From Azospirillum brasilense (lineage in GTDB: Bacteria > Pseudomonadota > Alphaproteobacteria > Azospirillales > Azospirillaceae): a DNA stretch of 64,000 nucleotides. The stretch is from NCBI RefSeq assembly GCF_008365405.1, contig NZ_QOKV01000024.1, positions 23,228 through 87,227 of the forward strand. The letters run 5' to 3'. Position numbers and translations under genes: made by a program. This document shows, one piece after another, positions 50,928 through 59,842 of this stretch. The notes beneath the pieces were generated by a model. The model did not search any database and was not told the DNA's origin. It saw only the letters and a program-made list of their open reading frames with translations. Positions within the stretch are counted from its first letter, which is position 1, and each line of letters opens with the position of its first letter.

Positions 50928-52385
50928 ATGACGATGACCACCACAACCACCATGGGCCGGGCCGCAGCCTTCATGGGGGCGGCCCTCCTGGCCGGACTGT
51001 TCGCGACGCTGGCCGCATCGCCCGCCCAGGCGCAGCAATCCCAGTTGCAGCAGCGCCCCCGCGAGATCACGCTGGAGGTCGGCGGCGGACAGCCGGTCAA
51101 CCTGCCAGCCCCGGCGGCCAGCGTCTTCACCTCCGCCCCGGAGATCGCCGACGTGCAGGCCTCCGGCCCGCAGGCCTTCTTCATCGTTGCCAAGACGCCG
51201 GGGCGGGCCAGCGTCTACGCCCTGTCGGCGGACAACAAGCCGCTCGCCTCCTTCAGCGTCGTCGTCACCATGCCCATCGGCGACCTGCGGTCGAAGCTGG
51301 TCGCCCAGGTGCCCAACGCCGCCATCGACGTGCAGAGCACCGGCAACGGCATCACGCTGACCGGCACCGTCTCCTCCCCCGCCACGGCGCGGCAGATGGT
51401 CGAACTGGCCGAACGCTACGTCGGGCAGGGGCAGACCGTCACCAACCGCCTGACCGTCGCCTCCCCCGCCCAAGTGAACTTGCGCGTCCGTGTGGCCGAG
51501 GTGTCGCGCCAAGTGACCAAGGAGCTGGGCGTCAATTTCGAGAGCATGTTCAACATCGGCTCCTTCGCCTTCGGGATCGCCACCGGGCGCCCCATCCTGG
51601 ACGCCGCCGGCAATCTGATCCGCGCCATTCCCCCCACCAACTCCATCGGCGGCAGCTACCGCTCCAGCAACGGCCGGGTGGACATCAACACGGTGGTGGA
51701 CGCGCTGGCCGAGGACGGGCTGATCACCGTGCTGGCCGAGCCGAACCTGACCGCCCTGTCCGGCGAGACCGCCAGCTTCCTGGCCGGCGGCGAGTTCCCC
51801 ATCCCGGTCGCCCAGTACGACCGCACCACCACCATCCAGTTCAAGAAGTACGGCGTCAGCCTGGACTTCACTCCCACCGTTCTGGGCGGCGGCCAGATCA
51901 GCATGCGCGTGCGCCCGGAGGTCAGCGAACTGACCAACAACGGCGCCGTCGTGGTCGACTCCATCCGCATCCCCGGCCTGTCGGTGCGCCGCGCCGAGAC
52001 GACCATCGAGCTGGCCAGCGGGCAGAGCTTCGCCATCGCCGGCCTGCTCCAGAACAACACCTCGGCGACGCTGGACGCCGTGCCGGGGCTGGGCGACGTG
52101 CCGGTGCTGGGTGCGCTGTTCCACTCCAGCAAGTTCCGCCGCAACGAGACGGAGCTGGTCATCGTCGTGACCCCCTATCTCGTCCGCCCGGTGTCCGCCG
52201 CCAACGCCCTGTCCGCCCCGACCGACGGCTTCGTCGCGGCGACCGACGTGGAACGCATCTTCCTGAACCGCGCCCAGAGCCTCCAGCCCCCCACGGGCAG
52301 CGCCGCCTCCACTCCCGCCGCCCCTATCGCCATCGGCCCTGGCGCCACCCGCCTGCACGGCGACGCCGGCTTCACCCTCCAATGA
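50928..52385 (+). CDS. cpaC: Outer-membrane secretin CpaC (RcpA)
   Basis: 485-residue secretin with a signal peptide (about 35 residues, ending ASPAQAQ). An N-terminal BON/N-domain region has VNLPAPAASVFTSAPEIADV and QSTGNGITLTGTVSSP. The C-terminal secretin domain has VDALAEDGLITVLAEPNLTA, SLDFTPTVLGGGQISMRVRP and VPGLGDVPVLGALFHS, the terminal pore signature. It forms the outer-membrane channel for Flp pili. GGGGGGA precedes the ATG. It overlaps cpaD by ATGA. Confidence 0.95.
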   Translation: MTMTTTTTMGRAAAFMGAALLAGLFATLAASPAQAQQSQLQQRPREITLEVGGGQPVNLPAPAASVFTSAPEIADVQASGPQAFFIVAKTPGRASVYALSADNKPLASFSVVVTMPIGDLRSKLVAQVPNAAIDVQSTGNGITLTGTVSSPATARQMVELAERYVGQGQTVTNRLTVASPAQVNLRVRVAEVSRQVTKELGVNFESMFNIGSFAFGIATGRPILDAAGNLIRAIPPTNSIGGSYRSSNGRVDINTVVDALAEDGLITVLAEPNLTALSGETASFLAGGEFPIPVAQYDRTTTIQFKKYGVSLDFTPTVLGGGQISMRVRPEVSELTNNGAVVVDSIRIPGLSVRRAETTIELASGQSFAIAGLLQNNTSATLDAVPGLGDVPVLGALFHSSKFRRNETELVIVVTPYLVRPVSAANALSAPTDGFVAATDVERIFLNRAQSLQPPTGSAASTPAAPIAIGPGATRLHGDAGFTLQ

Positions 52386-53074
52386 CCCCTTTCGCGGAGC
52401 ACAGCGCCATGCCCAGAGCCATGCGAACGCCGATGCTGCTTCTGCCACTCCTCACGGGTCTGCTGGGCGGCTGCGCCGTGCCGCAGACGCCCCCGCCGAT
52501 GCCCACCGCCCAAGTACCCGCCGTGAGGGCCATCGGCAACACCGTCCCCTTCGCCATCGACCCGCGCAGCGGCGCCATCGCGGCGGAGGAGCGCGCCCGC
52601 GTGGTCCGCACGGTGGCCGGGCTCGGCCGCGACACCACCCCCCACGTGACGGTCACCGGCCTGCTGCTGGCCGCCCCGGCGCGGGCCGCCGTCGCCTCCC
52701 TGCTGGGCGGGGCCGGGGTGCCGCCGGAGAACGTCACCTTCGCCCCCGACCAGACCGGCGCCCCGGCGCTCCAGGTGACCACCTATGTCGCGCTGGCCCC
52801 GGACTGCGGGGCGTGGAGCGACATCTACAACGGCTGGTACCAGAACAGCCCGACCGAGGCTCTGGGCTGCAGCAACCAGCGCAACCTCGCTTTGATGCTG
52901 GCCGATCCGCGCGACCTCGTGCAGGGCCGCGAGACCGTGCCCGCCGACGGCCAGCGCATGTCCGGCGCCGTCCAGCGCTACCGCGCCGACAAGGTGAAGC
53001 CCTTCGTGAAGGGGAACAGCACCAGCGCCTTCCTGCTGGCCCCCGCCCTGAACGGAAGCCAGGAGGACCAATGA
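52382..53074 (+). CDS. cpaD: Pilus lipoprotein CpaD
   Basis: 230 residues with a lipoprotein signal, lipobox LLGGC near residue 31 (LLLPLLTGLLGGCAVPQ). The CpaD domain follows, with Cys-rich tail features CGAWSDIYNGWYQNSP and GCSNQRNLALMLADPRDLV. It is thought to help localise the secretin in the outer membrane. Overlaps cpaC (ATGA) and cpaE (ATGA). An internal ATG at MPRAMRT is also open, but the overlap supports the first. Confidence 0.92.
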   Translation: MTPFAEHSAMPRAMRTPMLLLPLLTGLLGGCAVPQTPPPMPTAQVPAVRAIGNTVPFAIDPRSGAIAAEERARVVRTVAGLGRDTTPHVTVTGLLLAAPARAAVASLLGGAGVPPENVTFAPDQTGAPALQVTTYVALAPDCGAWSDIYNGWYQNSPTEALGCSNQRNLALMLADPRDLVQGRETVPADGQRMSGAVQRYRADKVKPFVKGNSTSAFLLAPALNGSQEDQ

Positions 53075-54282
53075 GTCTGCTCGCCACCCTTCTCGGCGAC
53101 GCGCCGTCGCCGGCCGACGCCGCCCGCGGCACCGGTCCCCGCCTGCTCGCCTACGTCGCCGACGCGGCCAGCGCCGCCCTGCTGACCCGCACCGCACCGT
53201 CCCTGCTGCCCTGCGAGGTGCGGACCGGCGACATCCGCAGCGCCGCCCGCGACCTGGCACGCCAGCGCTCGCCCGACCTGCTGCTCGTCGATCTGTCCGG
53301 CGTCGCCGAGCCGCTGGCCGCCATGGAGGCGCTGGCCGGGGTCTGCGACCCGTCGGTGCGGGTCATCGCGGTCGGCGACAGCAACGACATCGGCCTCTAC
53401 CGCGACCTGCGGCGGATCGGGGTCAGCGACTACCTGTTCAAGCCGCTGTCCCGCGACCTGCTGGAGGGCGCGCTGCGCGCCGCCGGCGCCGGCGCCGCGG
53501 CGGACGAGGCGGCGGGCCGGCTGGGCAAGCTGGTGGCGGTGGTCGGCGCGCGCGGCGGCGTGGGCACGACCACGGTGGCGGTGCATCTGGGCTGCTGGCT
53601 GGCCGACGGGGCGCGCGGGCGCACGGCGCTGGTCGACCTCGACCTGCAGAACGGCACGGTGGCGCTGGCCCTCAACCTGCGGCCCGAGCCGGCGCTGCGC
53701 GAGGCGGTCGAGGCGCCCGACCGGGTTGACGACGTGTTCATGGAGCGCGCCATGGTCGCCGCCTCCGACCGCCTGTCCGTCCTGGCGGCGGAGGAGCCGG
53801 TGGAGGACGTGATCGACATCGCGCCGACCGCCGCCCTGTCGGTGCTGAACCGGCTCCAGGCCCGCCACAACTACGTCGTCGTGGACGCCGGCCGCGCCCA
53901 GGGCAGGGCCGCCCGCGCCGCGCTTGAGGCGGCCTCCATCGCCGTTCTGGTCGGCGACGCCAGCGTCGCGGGGCTGCGCGATCTGGTGCGGCTGCGCGCC
54001 GCCATCGCGCGGCGGGCCGGCGGCGGGCGGCTCGTCACCGTCCTGAACCGGCGCGGCGCCCCCGGCGAGCTTCCCGCGGTGGACCTGATGCGCACGCTGG
54101 GCGAACCGCCGGAACACGCCCTGCCCTACCGCCCGGTGCCTCTGGCCGTCGCCGCAGGCGTCGGCGAGCCGGCCTTCCGCCACTGCCGCCGCTTCCGCGA
54201 GGCCATGGAGCGGCTGGGCGCCGACGTCGCCGGGCAGCCCGCCGCCCAGGACGGCCTGTTCCGCCGCTGGGTGCGGCGATGA
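53071..54282 (+). CDS. cpaE: Pilus assembly ATPase CpaE (TadZ)
   Basis: 403 residues: an N-terminal receiver-like domain (residues 20-140, VRVIAVGDSNDIGLYRDLRR and SDYLFKPLSRDLLEGALR) and a MinD/ParA-type ATPase (150-400). The deviant Walker A is GARGGVGTTTVAVHLG near residue 160: the signature lysines are replaced by Arg and Thr, as is common in the CpaE group. LVDLDLQNGTVAL is the switch region. It places the pilus machine at a cell site. It overlaps both neighbours (ATGA). Confidence 0.92.
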   Translation: MSLLATLLGDAPSPADAARGTGPRLLAYVADAASAALLTRTAPSLLPCEVRTGDIRSAARDLARQRSPDLLLVDLSGVAEPLAAMEALAGVCDPSVRVIAVGDSNDIGLYRDLRRIGVSDYLFKPLSRDLLEGALRAAGAGAAADEAAGRLGKLVAVVGARGGVGTTTVAVHLGCWLADGARGRTALVDLDLQNGTVALALNLRPEPALREAVEAPDRVDDVFMERAMVAASDRLSVLAAEEPVEDVIDIAPTAALSVLNRLQARHNYVVVDAGRAQGRAARAALEAASIAVLVGDASVAGLRDLVRLRAAIARRAGGGRLVTVLNRRGAPGELPAVDLMRTLGEPPEHALPYRPVPLAVAAGVGEPAFRHCRRFREAMERLGADVAGQPAAQDGLFRRWVRR

Positions 54283-55676
54283 GCACGCTTTTCGGCCGCA
54301 AGGCCGCGCCCCCCTCCCTGGCGGTCGCCAGCCCGCCGCCCGAGGAGCCGAAGCCCGCGCCGGCCCCGGCCCCGGCGGCAGCGGCGTCCGCACCGCCGCC
54401 GCCGGCCGCGCTGCGCCCGGTCAACCGCTCGCTGAACGACATCCGGTCCCAGGTGCTGGCCCGCATCGACCCGGCGACCATCGCCGACATGCCGGCGGAA
54501 ACGCTGCGCCCGCTGGTCGAGCGGCTGATCGACGACATCGCCACCACCAGCCGCAGCCAGCTGAACGGGCGCGAGCAGGCGACGCTGGCGACGGAGCTGG
54601 TCCACGACATGATCGGGCTGGGGCCGCTGGAGCCGCTGCTGGCCGACGACGCGATCACCGACATCATGGTCAACGGCCCGTCCCGCACCTTCGCGGAGCA
54701 GCGCGGCAAGTTGGTCGAGATGCCGGTGCGCTTCCGCGACGGCGGGCACCTGCTGAACATCGCGCAGCGCATCGCCTCGGCGGTGGGGCGGCGGGTGGAC
54801 GAATCCAGCCCCATGGTCGACGCCCGGCTGGCCGACGGCAGCCGCGTCAACATCATCGTGCCGCCGCTGGCGCTCGACGGCGCCTGCATCTCCATCCGCA
54901 AATTCGCCCGCCGCACCATCGGCTTCCGCGAGCTGGTGGAGTTCCGCAGCCTGTCGGAGCCGATGGCCCGCGCGCTGGAGATCATCGGGCGCTGCCGGCT
55001 GAACGTGATCATCTCCGGCGGCACCGGCTCGGGCAAGACGACGCTGCTCAACGCCATGTCCCGCCCCATCGAGGCGACCGAGCGCGTCATCACCATCGAG
55101 GACGCCGCCGAACTCCAGCTCCAGCAGCCCCACGTCGTGCGGCTGGAGACGCGCCCTCCCAACCTGGAGGGCCAGGGGCAGGTGACGCAGCGCGACCTCG
55201 TCCGCAACGCGCTGCGCATGCGGCCCGACCGCATCATCATCGGCGAGGTGCGCGGGGCGGAGGCCTTCGACATGCTCCAGGCCATGAACACCGGCCATGA
55301 CGGGTCGATGTCGACCATCCACGCCAACAACCCGCGCGACGCGCTGAGCCGCGTCGAGAACATGGTGCTGATGGCCGGGATGAGCCTGCCCAGCCGGGCC
55401 ATCCGCCAGCAGATCGCCGGGGCGGTCAACGTCATCGTCCAGGTCCAGCGCATGCGCGACGGCGTGCGCCGCATCACCCACGTCACCGAGCTGGTCGGCA
55501 TGGAGGGCGACGTGATCCTGACCCAGGACCTCTTCACCTTCGAATTCCGCGGCGAGAACCGCGACGGCATCCTGGAGGGGCGCTACGCCGCCACCGGCCT
55601 GCGCCCGCGCTTCGCCGAGCGGCTGGCCTATTTCGGGCAGGAGGCGGCCTGGAACGCCGCCACCGCCGGCCTGTAA
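54279..55676 (+). CDS. cpaF: Pilus motor ATPase CpaF (TadA)
   Basis: 465-residue hexameric secretion ATPase that powers pilus assembly. N-terminal 50 residues are Pro/Ala-rich; the core has RVNIIVPPLALDGACISIRK, Walker A GGTGSGKTTLLNA near residue 247, the Asp-box TIEDAAELQLQQPHVVRLE, Walker B region RPDRIIIGEVRGAEAFDMLQ and the His-box STIHANNPRDALSR. It overlaps cpaE and precedes tadB by 16 bp. Confidence 0.96.
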   Translation: MSTLFGRKAAPPSLAVASPPPEEPKPAPAPAPAAAASAPPPPAALRPVNRSLNDIRSQVLARIDPATIADMPAETLRPLVERLIDDIATTSRSQLNGREQATLATELVHDMIGLGPLEPLLADDAITDIMVNGPSRTFAEQRGKLVEMPVRFRDGGHLLNIAQRIASAVGRRVDESSPMVDARLADGSRVNIIVPPLALDGACISIRKFARRTIGFRELVEFRSLSEPMARALEIIGRCRLNVIISGGTGSGKTTLLNAMSRPIEATERVITIEDAAELQLQQPHVVRLETRPPNLEGQGQVTQRDLVRNALRMRPDRIIIGEVRGAEAFDMLQAMNTGHDGSMSTIHANNPRDALSRVENMVLMAGMSLPSRAIRQQIAGAVNVIVQVQRMRDGVRRITHVTELVGMEGDVILTQDLFTFEFRGENRDGILEGRYAATGLRPRFAERLAYFGQEAAWNAATAGL

Positions 55677-55692
55677 CGGGGAAGGACACGCG

Positions 55693-56658
55693 ATGGACCG
55701 CATCCAGGCCCTTCAGCTCGCCACCCTGCTCCTCGGCGCCGGGACGCTGCTCTTCGCCCTGTCCACCCTGCGCGCGTTGCGCCGCCACAAGGCGCTGCGC
55801 CGCCGGCTGGCCGCCCTGTCGGCGGAGGCCCGGACGGTGGTGGAGGACGGCAGCCCCGACATCACCGGCGCCAGGTCCCTGACCTTTGCCGACCGGGTGA
55901 AGCGGCGCATGTCGCGCTTCTACGCGCGGCGCCAGACCGTCTATCTGCCGCCGGGCGTCCGGCTGTGGCGGGCGCTGCTCGCCGCCGTGATCGCCGCCGG
56001 GCTGTGCTGGTGGCTGGGCGGCCCGGTGATGGGCGACGCCGGCGCCACGACCGCTGCCACCGTGGCCCTGCTGGTCACCCCGCGCCTCGTCTTCGCCGCC
56101 AGCCGCCGCAAGACGCTGGAGGCGCTGATGAACCAGCTTCCCGACGCGATCAGCCTCGTCGTCCGCGCCACCCGCGCCGGCATCCCGGTCTCGGAAAGCC
56201 TGCGCATGGTCGGGACCGAGCTGTCCGAGCCGATCGCCCCGCTGTTCCGCCGCATCGTCGACGAGACGGCCATGGGCATCGACCTGGAGACCGTGCTGGC
56301 CCGCGCCGCCGCCAACGTCCGCCTGCCGGAGTTCCGCTTCTTCGTCGTCACCCTGCTTTTGCAGCGGGAAACCGGCGGCAACCTGACGGAGCCGTTGGAG
56401 AATCTGGCCGACATGATCCGCCAGCGCCGCCGCGTGCAGATGCGCACCCGCGCCCTGACGTCGGAGGCGCGCAGCTCCGCCGCCGTGCTGGCCGCCCTGC
56501 CCTTCCTGGCCGGCGGCGGCATGGCGATGCTGAACCCCGACTACGCGATGCGGCTGATCGACGAGCCGAGCGGCCAGACGATGCTGGCGGTGGCCGGCGG
56601 GCTGCTGCTGGTCGGCGTCGGGTCCATGCAGCTCCTCATCCGGAGGACCCTGTCATGA
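55693..56658 (+). CDS. tadB: Pilus inner-membrane platform protein TadB
   Basis: 321 residues, GspF-fold (T2SSF) with hydrophobic segments at both ends. The T2SSF domain carries TLEALMNQLPDAISLVVRAT, AGIPVSESLRMVGTEL and LQRETGGNLTEPLENLADMI, followed by two C-terminal helices. It forms the membrane platform with TadC. AAGGA lies before the ATG. The stop overlaps the tadC start (ATGA). Confidence 0.94.
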   Translation: MDRIQALQLATLLLGAGTLLFALSTLRALRRHKALRRRLAALSAEARTVVEDGSPDITGARSLTFADRVKRRMSRFYARRQTVYLPPGVRLWRALLAAVIAAGLCWWLGGPVMGDAGATTAATVALLVTPRLVFAASRRKTLEALMNQLPDAISLVVRATRAGIPVSESLRMVGTELSEPIAPLFRRIVDETAMGIDLETVLARAAANVRLPEFRFFVVTLLLQRETGGNLTEPLENLADMIRQRRRVQMRTRALTSEARSSAAVLAALPFLAGGGMAMLNPDYAMRLIDEPSGQTMLAVAGGLLLVGVGSMQLLIRRTLS

Positions 56659-57677
56659 GCGGCGGCGTGATGGGCGGCCTGATCCCGCAGCCGGTCCTGC
56701 TCGGCTTCGGCGTGCTGATGATCCTGACCGGAGTGGCCGGGCTGCGCTCCTGCGTGCTGCGCGAGCGGCTGCTGGCCCGGCTGGAGCGTCTGCGCGCCGG
56801 AACCGCGCCGTCCGCCGCCCCGGAGGCGGAGCGCCGCAGCCTGCTGAGCCGGGTCGGCGCTTGGCTGGCCCGCACGCCGTTGGTCGGGTCCGCCGACCGG
56901 GAGCGGATGCGCAAGAGCCTGATCGCCGCCGGCTACAACCAGCCCAGCCACCTTTATTCCCTGCTCGGCATCAAGCTGCTGTGCATCGGCGCCGGGATGG
57001 CGCTGGTCCCGGCGGCGGCGGGCGACCTGCTGCCCTCGCTGATCGGCGCGCCGGGTGCGGCGGCGCAGGTGGTGGCCGGCGCCCTGCTCGGCTGGCGGCT
57101 GCCCGACCTGGCGCTGGGCCGGATGCGCGACCGCCGGCTGGAGGAGGTGCGCAACGGCCTGCCCGACGCCCTCGACCTGCTGGTGATCTGCGGCGAGGCC
57201 GGCCTCGGCCTGGAAGCGGCGGTGGACCGCGTGGCCCGCGAGGTGGCGACCGCCTACCCGGCGCTGAGCGCCGAGCTGTCAGCCACCGCGGCGGAGATGC
57301 GCGTGCTGTCCGACCGCGGCGGCGCGCTGAACAATCTGGCCGCCCGGCTGGACATGGAGGGTGTGCGCGGCATGGCGACGACGCTGATCCAGGCCATGCG
57401 CTACGGCACGCCGCTGGCCCAGGCGCTGCGCGTCCTGGCCGGGGAGATGCGCGCCCAGCGCCTCGCCCGGTTCGAGGAGAAGGCGGCCCGCCTGCCGGTG
57501 CTGCTGACCCTGCCCATGGTGGTCTTCATCCTGCCCTGCGTCTTCATCGTCGTCGGCGGCCCCGCCATGCTCGACGTTTCGCGCAGCTTCGACAACGCCG
57601 GCACCAGCCAGCAAACCCATTCCAGCCAAACCCATTCGAACCCGCCCCACAGCCAGACCAAGGGAGGTCAGCCATGA
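56655..57677 (+). CDS. tadC: Pilus inner-membrane platform protein TadC
   Basis: 340 residues, second T2SSF-type platform protein. After an N-terminal helix and a charged loop it has LRNG-like NGLPDALDLLVICGEAGLGL, VDRVAREVATAYPALSAELS and MRYGTPLAQALRVLAGEMRA, then two C-terminal helices (LPVLLTLPMVVFILPCVFIV). The Ser/Thr/His/Gln-rich tail after the last helix is unusual. The stop overlaps the tadD start by ATGA, so tadD translation starts at 57674. Confidence 0.94.
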   Translation: MSGGVMGGLIPQPVLLGFGVLMILTGVAGLRSCVLRERLLARLERLRAGTAPSAAPEAERRSLLSRVGAWLARTPLVGSADRERMRKSLIAAGYNQPSHLYSLLGIKLLCIGAGMALVPAAAGDLLPSLIGAPGAAAQVVAGALLGWRLPDLALGRMRDRRLEEVRNGLPDALDLLVICGEAGLGLEAAVDRVAREVATAYPALSAELSATAAEMRVLSDRGGALNNLAARLDMEGVRGMATTLIQAMRYGTPLAQALRVLAGEMRAQRLARFEEKAARLPVLLTLPMVVFILPCVFIVVGGPAMLDVSRSFDNAGTSQQTHSSQTHSNPPHSQTKGGQP

Positions 57678-58663
57678 TCGCCATTCCAGCGTCATCGCAT
57701 GCGACATCCCCTCTCCCGTCCCGGGAGAGGGAAGGGGCCCGCGCGGCGCGCGGGAAGGGTGAGGGTACCACCGAGGATGGGTTCGTTGATCCTCGCACGA
57801 CCCTCACCCGGCGCCTGTGGCGCCACCCTCTCCCGGGGCGGGAGAGGGGATCGTGGACGAAGAAGCGCCTCTCCGGTCTGGGCCGCATCGCCGCGGCCGC
57901 CCTCCTTCTGCTGTCGGTCAGTGCCTGCGCCAGCGCCCCGGGCGGCGGACCGGTGGGGTCGAAGACCGGCCCGACGGCCAACGCCACGCTGGACGACAAG
58001 GCGCGCGTGCAGCTCCGCCTCGCCCGCGCCGCGCAGGAGGCGGGCAACGCCGGCTCCGCGGTGCGCTTCTACCGGGCGGTGCTGGATCAGGCGCCGGGCC
58101 ATGTCGGCGCCCTGCTCGGGCTCGGCGAGACGTTGTCGGAGAGCGGGTCCGCCGCCGACGCGGTGGTCGAGCTTCAGAAGGCCGCCGCCGCCGTTCCCGA
58201 CAATGTGGAGGTGCAGACGGCGCTGGGCCGCGCGCTGGTCCGCGCCAACCGCCCCGCCGACGCGCTGAACCGCTTCGACGCCCTGCTGCGCCGCAACGAC
58301 GACGACCTGCGCGCCCGCCTGAACCGCGGCGTCGCCCTCGACCTCGCCGGGCGGCACGCGGAGGCCCAGACCGAATACCGCCACGTCCTGAAGACCGAGC
58401 CGAACAACGTGACGGCCATGGCCAACCTTGGCCTGTCGCTGGCGCTGAACGGCAGCGCGGAGGGCGTGGCGATCCTGGAGGGGCTGGTCCAGGGCGGCGT
58501 GGACTCTCCCCGCGTGCGTCAGAACCTCGCGCTGGCCTATGGGCTGAAGGGCGATCGGGAGGCGGCGGCCCGCGTGGCCCGGCTCGACCTCGACGACGCC
58601 AACGTACGCTCGAATCTGGCCTTCTACGAGACGGCGCGCCAGTTCGTCGCCCTCAAGCCGTGA
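57674..58663 (+). CDS. tadD: TadD TPR lipoprotein with repeat-derived N-terminal extension
   Basis: 329 residues. The body (about 105-320) is a TPR domain (LRLARAAQEAGNAGSAVRFY, GLGETLSESGSAADAVVELQ, ALGRALVRANRPADALNRFD and further units), as in TadD lipoproteins. The lipoprotein signal is IAAAALLLLSVSAC with the lipobox cysteine near residue 83, not at the N-terminus. Ahead of it are about 65 residues encoded by two inverted copies of a dispersed repeat (57706-57765 and 57800-57851). AGGGAGG and the ATGA overlap point to the ATG at 57674, and no in-frame ATG, GTG or TTG lies between the second copy and the signal. Normal export as a lipoprotein is therefore questionable. Confidence 0.88.
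   Translation: MIAIPASSHATSPLPSREREGARAARGKGEGTTEDGFVDPRTTLTRRLWRHPLPGRERGSWTKKRLSGLGRIAAAALLLLSVSACASAPGGGPVGSKTGPTANATLDDKARVQLRLARAAQEAGNAGSAVRFYRAVLDQAPGHVGALLGLGETLSESGSAADAVVELQKAAAAVPDNVEVQTALGRALVRANRPADALNRFDALLRRNDDDLRARLNRGVALDLAGRHAEAQTEYRHVLKTEPNNVTAMANLGLSLALNGSAEGVAILEGLVQGGVDSPRVRQNLALAYGLKGDREAAARVARLDLDDANVRSNLAFYETARQFVALKP
57706..57851. repeat. Inverted pair of dispersed repeats inside tadD
   Basis: Copy 1 (57706-57765) and copy 2 (57800-57851, opposite orientation) share a 25-base stretch with one difference (ATCCCCTCTCCCG then CCCGGGAGAGGG). The translated residues (PLPSREREGARAARGKGEG) are a known look of intergenic repeats read as protein. The pair can fold into a large hairpin in the mRNA. 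Confidence 0.85.
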
Positions 58664-58670
58664 GGCGGTC

Positions 58671-59237
58671 ATGCTTAGCCGCAACCGCAGCCTTTTCCTC
58701 CGTGCCCTGCGTGACCGCCGGGGCCTGACCACGCTGGAGCTGGCGATCGTCTCTCCGGCGCTGATCGCGGGCATGATCGCGCTGGCCGAGGTGTCCTACT
58801 CGCTGACCGTGGACGGTCTGCTGAATCACGCCGCCCGCGCCGCCGCCCGCAGCGGCTTCACCGGGGAGTTGGCGAACGGCTTCACCGACCGTCGCGCCCA
58901 GGTCTGCGACACGGTGCGCCGGCTGACCTCCCGGGTGCTCGACCAGAGCCGCCTGTCGGTGCGCAGCCACAGCTACGCCTCCTTCACCACGCTGGGGCAG
59001 GTCAACGGCGGGGTTCCGCCCTCCACCTCGCTGACCGACCTGAATTGCGGCTCCACCAACTGGGACGTGAAGCAGACCGGGGCGGCGCTGGGCGGCAGCG
59101 GGCAGGTCGTCGTTTACGCGCTGCGCTACACACAGCCGGTGCTGACCGGGCTCGGCGCCACCGTGCTGGGCCGGGCGGAGCTGGTCCACGAGGCCCGGCT
59201 GGCCGTGCGCAACGAACCCTTCATGGTGGGGGAGTGA
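58671..59237 (+). CDS. tadE: Pseudopilin TadE
   Basis: 188-residue minor pilin-like protein. The prepilin-type site is RRG followed by LTTLELAIVSPALIAG, with Glu at +5. The remainder is a periplasmic domain with paired cysteines (VCDTVRR and LNCGSTN). CpaA would process it. GAGG lies before ATG 58671, 7 bp after tadD. The three genes tadE, tadF and tadG follow in the usual order. Confidence 0.92.
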   Translation: MLSRNRSLFLRALRDRRGLTTLELAIVSPALIAGMIALAEVSYSLTVDGLLNHAARAAARSGFTGELANGFTDRRAQVCDTVRRLTSRVLDQSRLSVRSHSYASFTTLGQVNGGVPPSTSLTDLNCGSTNWDVKQTGAALGGSGQVVVYALRYTQPVLTGLGATVLGRAELVHEARLAVRNEPFMVGE

Positions 59238-59242
59238 CCGGC

Positions 59243-59842
59243 ATGACGGAGCATCGTCCATTCCACCGAAATCCGTTGCGCGACCGGTGCGGCATCGCGG
59301 CGCTGGAGATGGCGCTGCTGGCGCCCGTCCTTCTGCTGCTGGTCACCGCCACGGTGGACGTCGTCCGCTACGTCAGCATCACCCTGACGCTGAACCGCAC
59401 CGCCGCCAACGTCAGCGACATCGCCACCCAGTTCGACAAGCTGCGCGCCGGCATGACGGTGGTGAAGGGAAACGAGGTCGGCGTGCTGTTCCTCGCCGCG
59501 ACGGAGGTCGCCCAACCTCTGGACCTGATGGCCGGCGGGCAGGTCATCGTCAGCTCGGTCGCCAACATGGGCCAGGGATCGCGGGTGATGTGGCAGCAAC
59601 GGGCCGGCACCGGCTCCGCCGCCAGCCACCTCGGCGCTGCGGGCGGGGTCGCCACGCTGCCGCCCGGCTTCACCCAGCAGCCCGGCGACAACGCCATCTT
59701 CACCGAGCTGTTCTACCGCTTCACTCCCTATCTGCTGAGCGGACCATGGCTCGGCGACGCCGGGACCTCCACGACGCTCTACGCCAGCGCCGTCTACCAG
59801 CCCCGGCTCGGCACGCTCACCACGCTAGAGACCGGGCCATGA
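59243..59842 (+). CDS. tadF: Pseudopilin TadF
   Basis: 199-residue pilin-like protein with the prepilin-type site RCG followed by IAALEMALLAPVLLLLV, with Glu at +5 and a membrane helix. The exported domain has no family-specific motif beyond this. ATG 59243 follows GGGGGAG; an in-frame GTG at 59234 overlaps the tadE stop and is possible. It overlaps the tadG start. Confidence 0.88.
   Translation: MTEHRPFHRNPLRDRCGIAALEMALLAPVLLLLVTATVDVVRYVSITLTLNRTAANVSDIATQFDKLRAGMTVVKGNEVGVLFLAATEVAQPLDLMAGGQVIVSSVANMGQGSRVMWQQRAGTGSAASHLGAAGGVATLPPGFTQQPGDNAIFTELFYRFTPYLLSGPWLGDAGTSTTLYASAVYQPRLGTLTTLETGP

Noticed and set aside
53521..53590. Damaged ATPase motif in CpaE
   Set aside because: The changed lysines in GGVGTTT are common in the CpaE/TadZ group, so it is not evidence of a broken gene.
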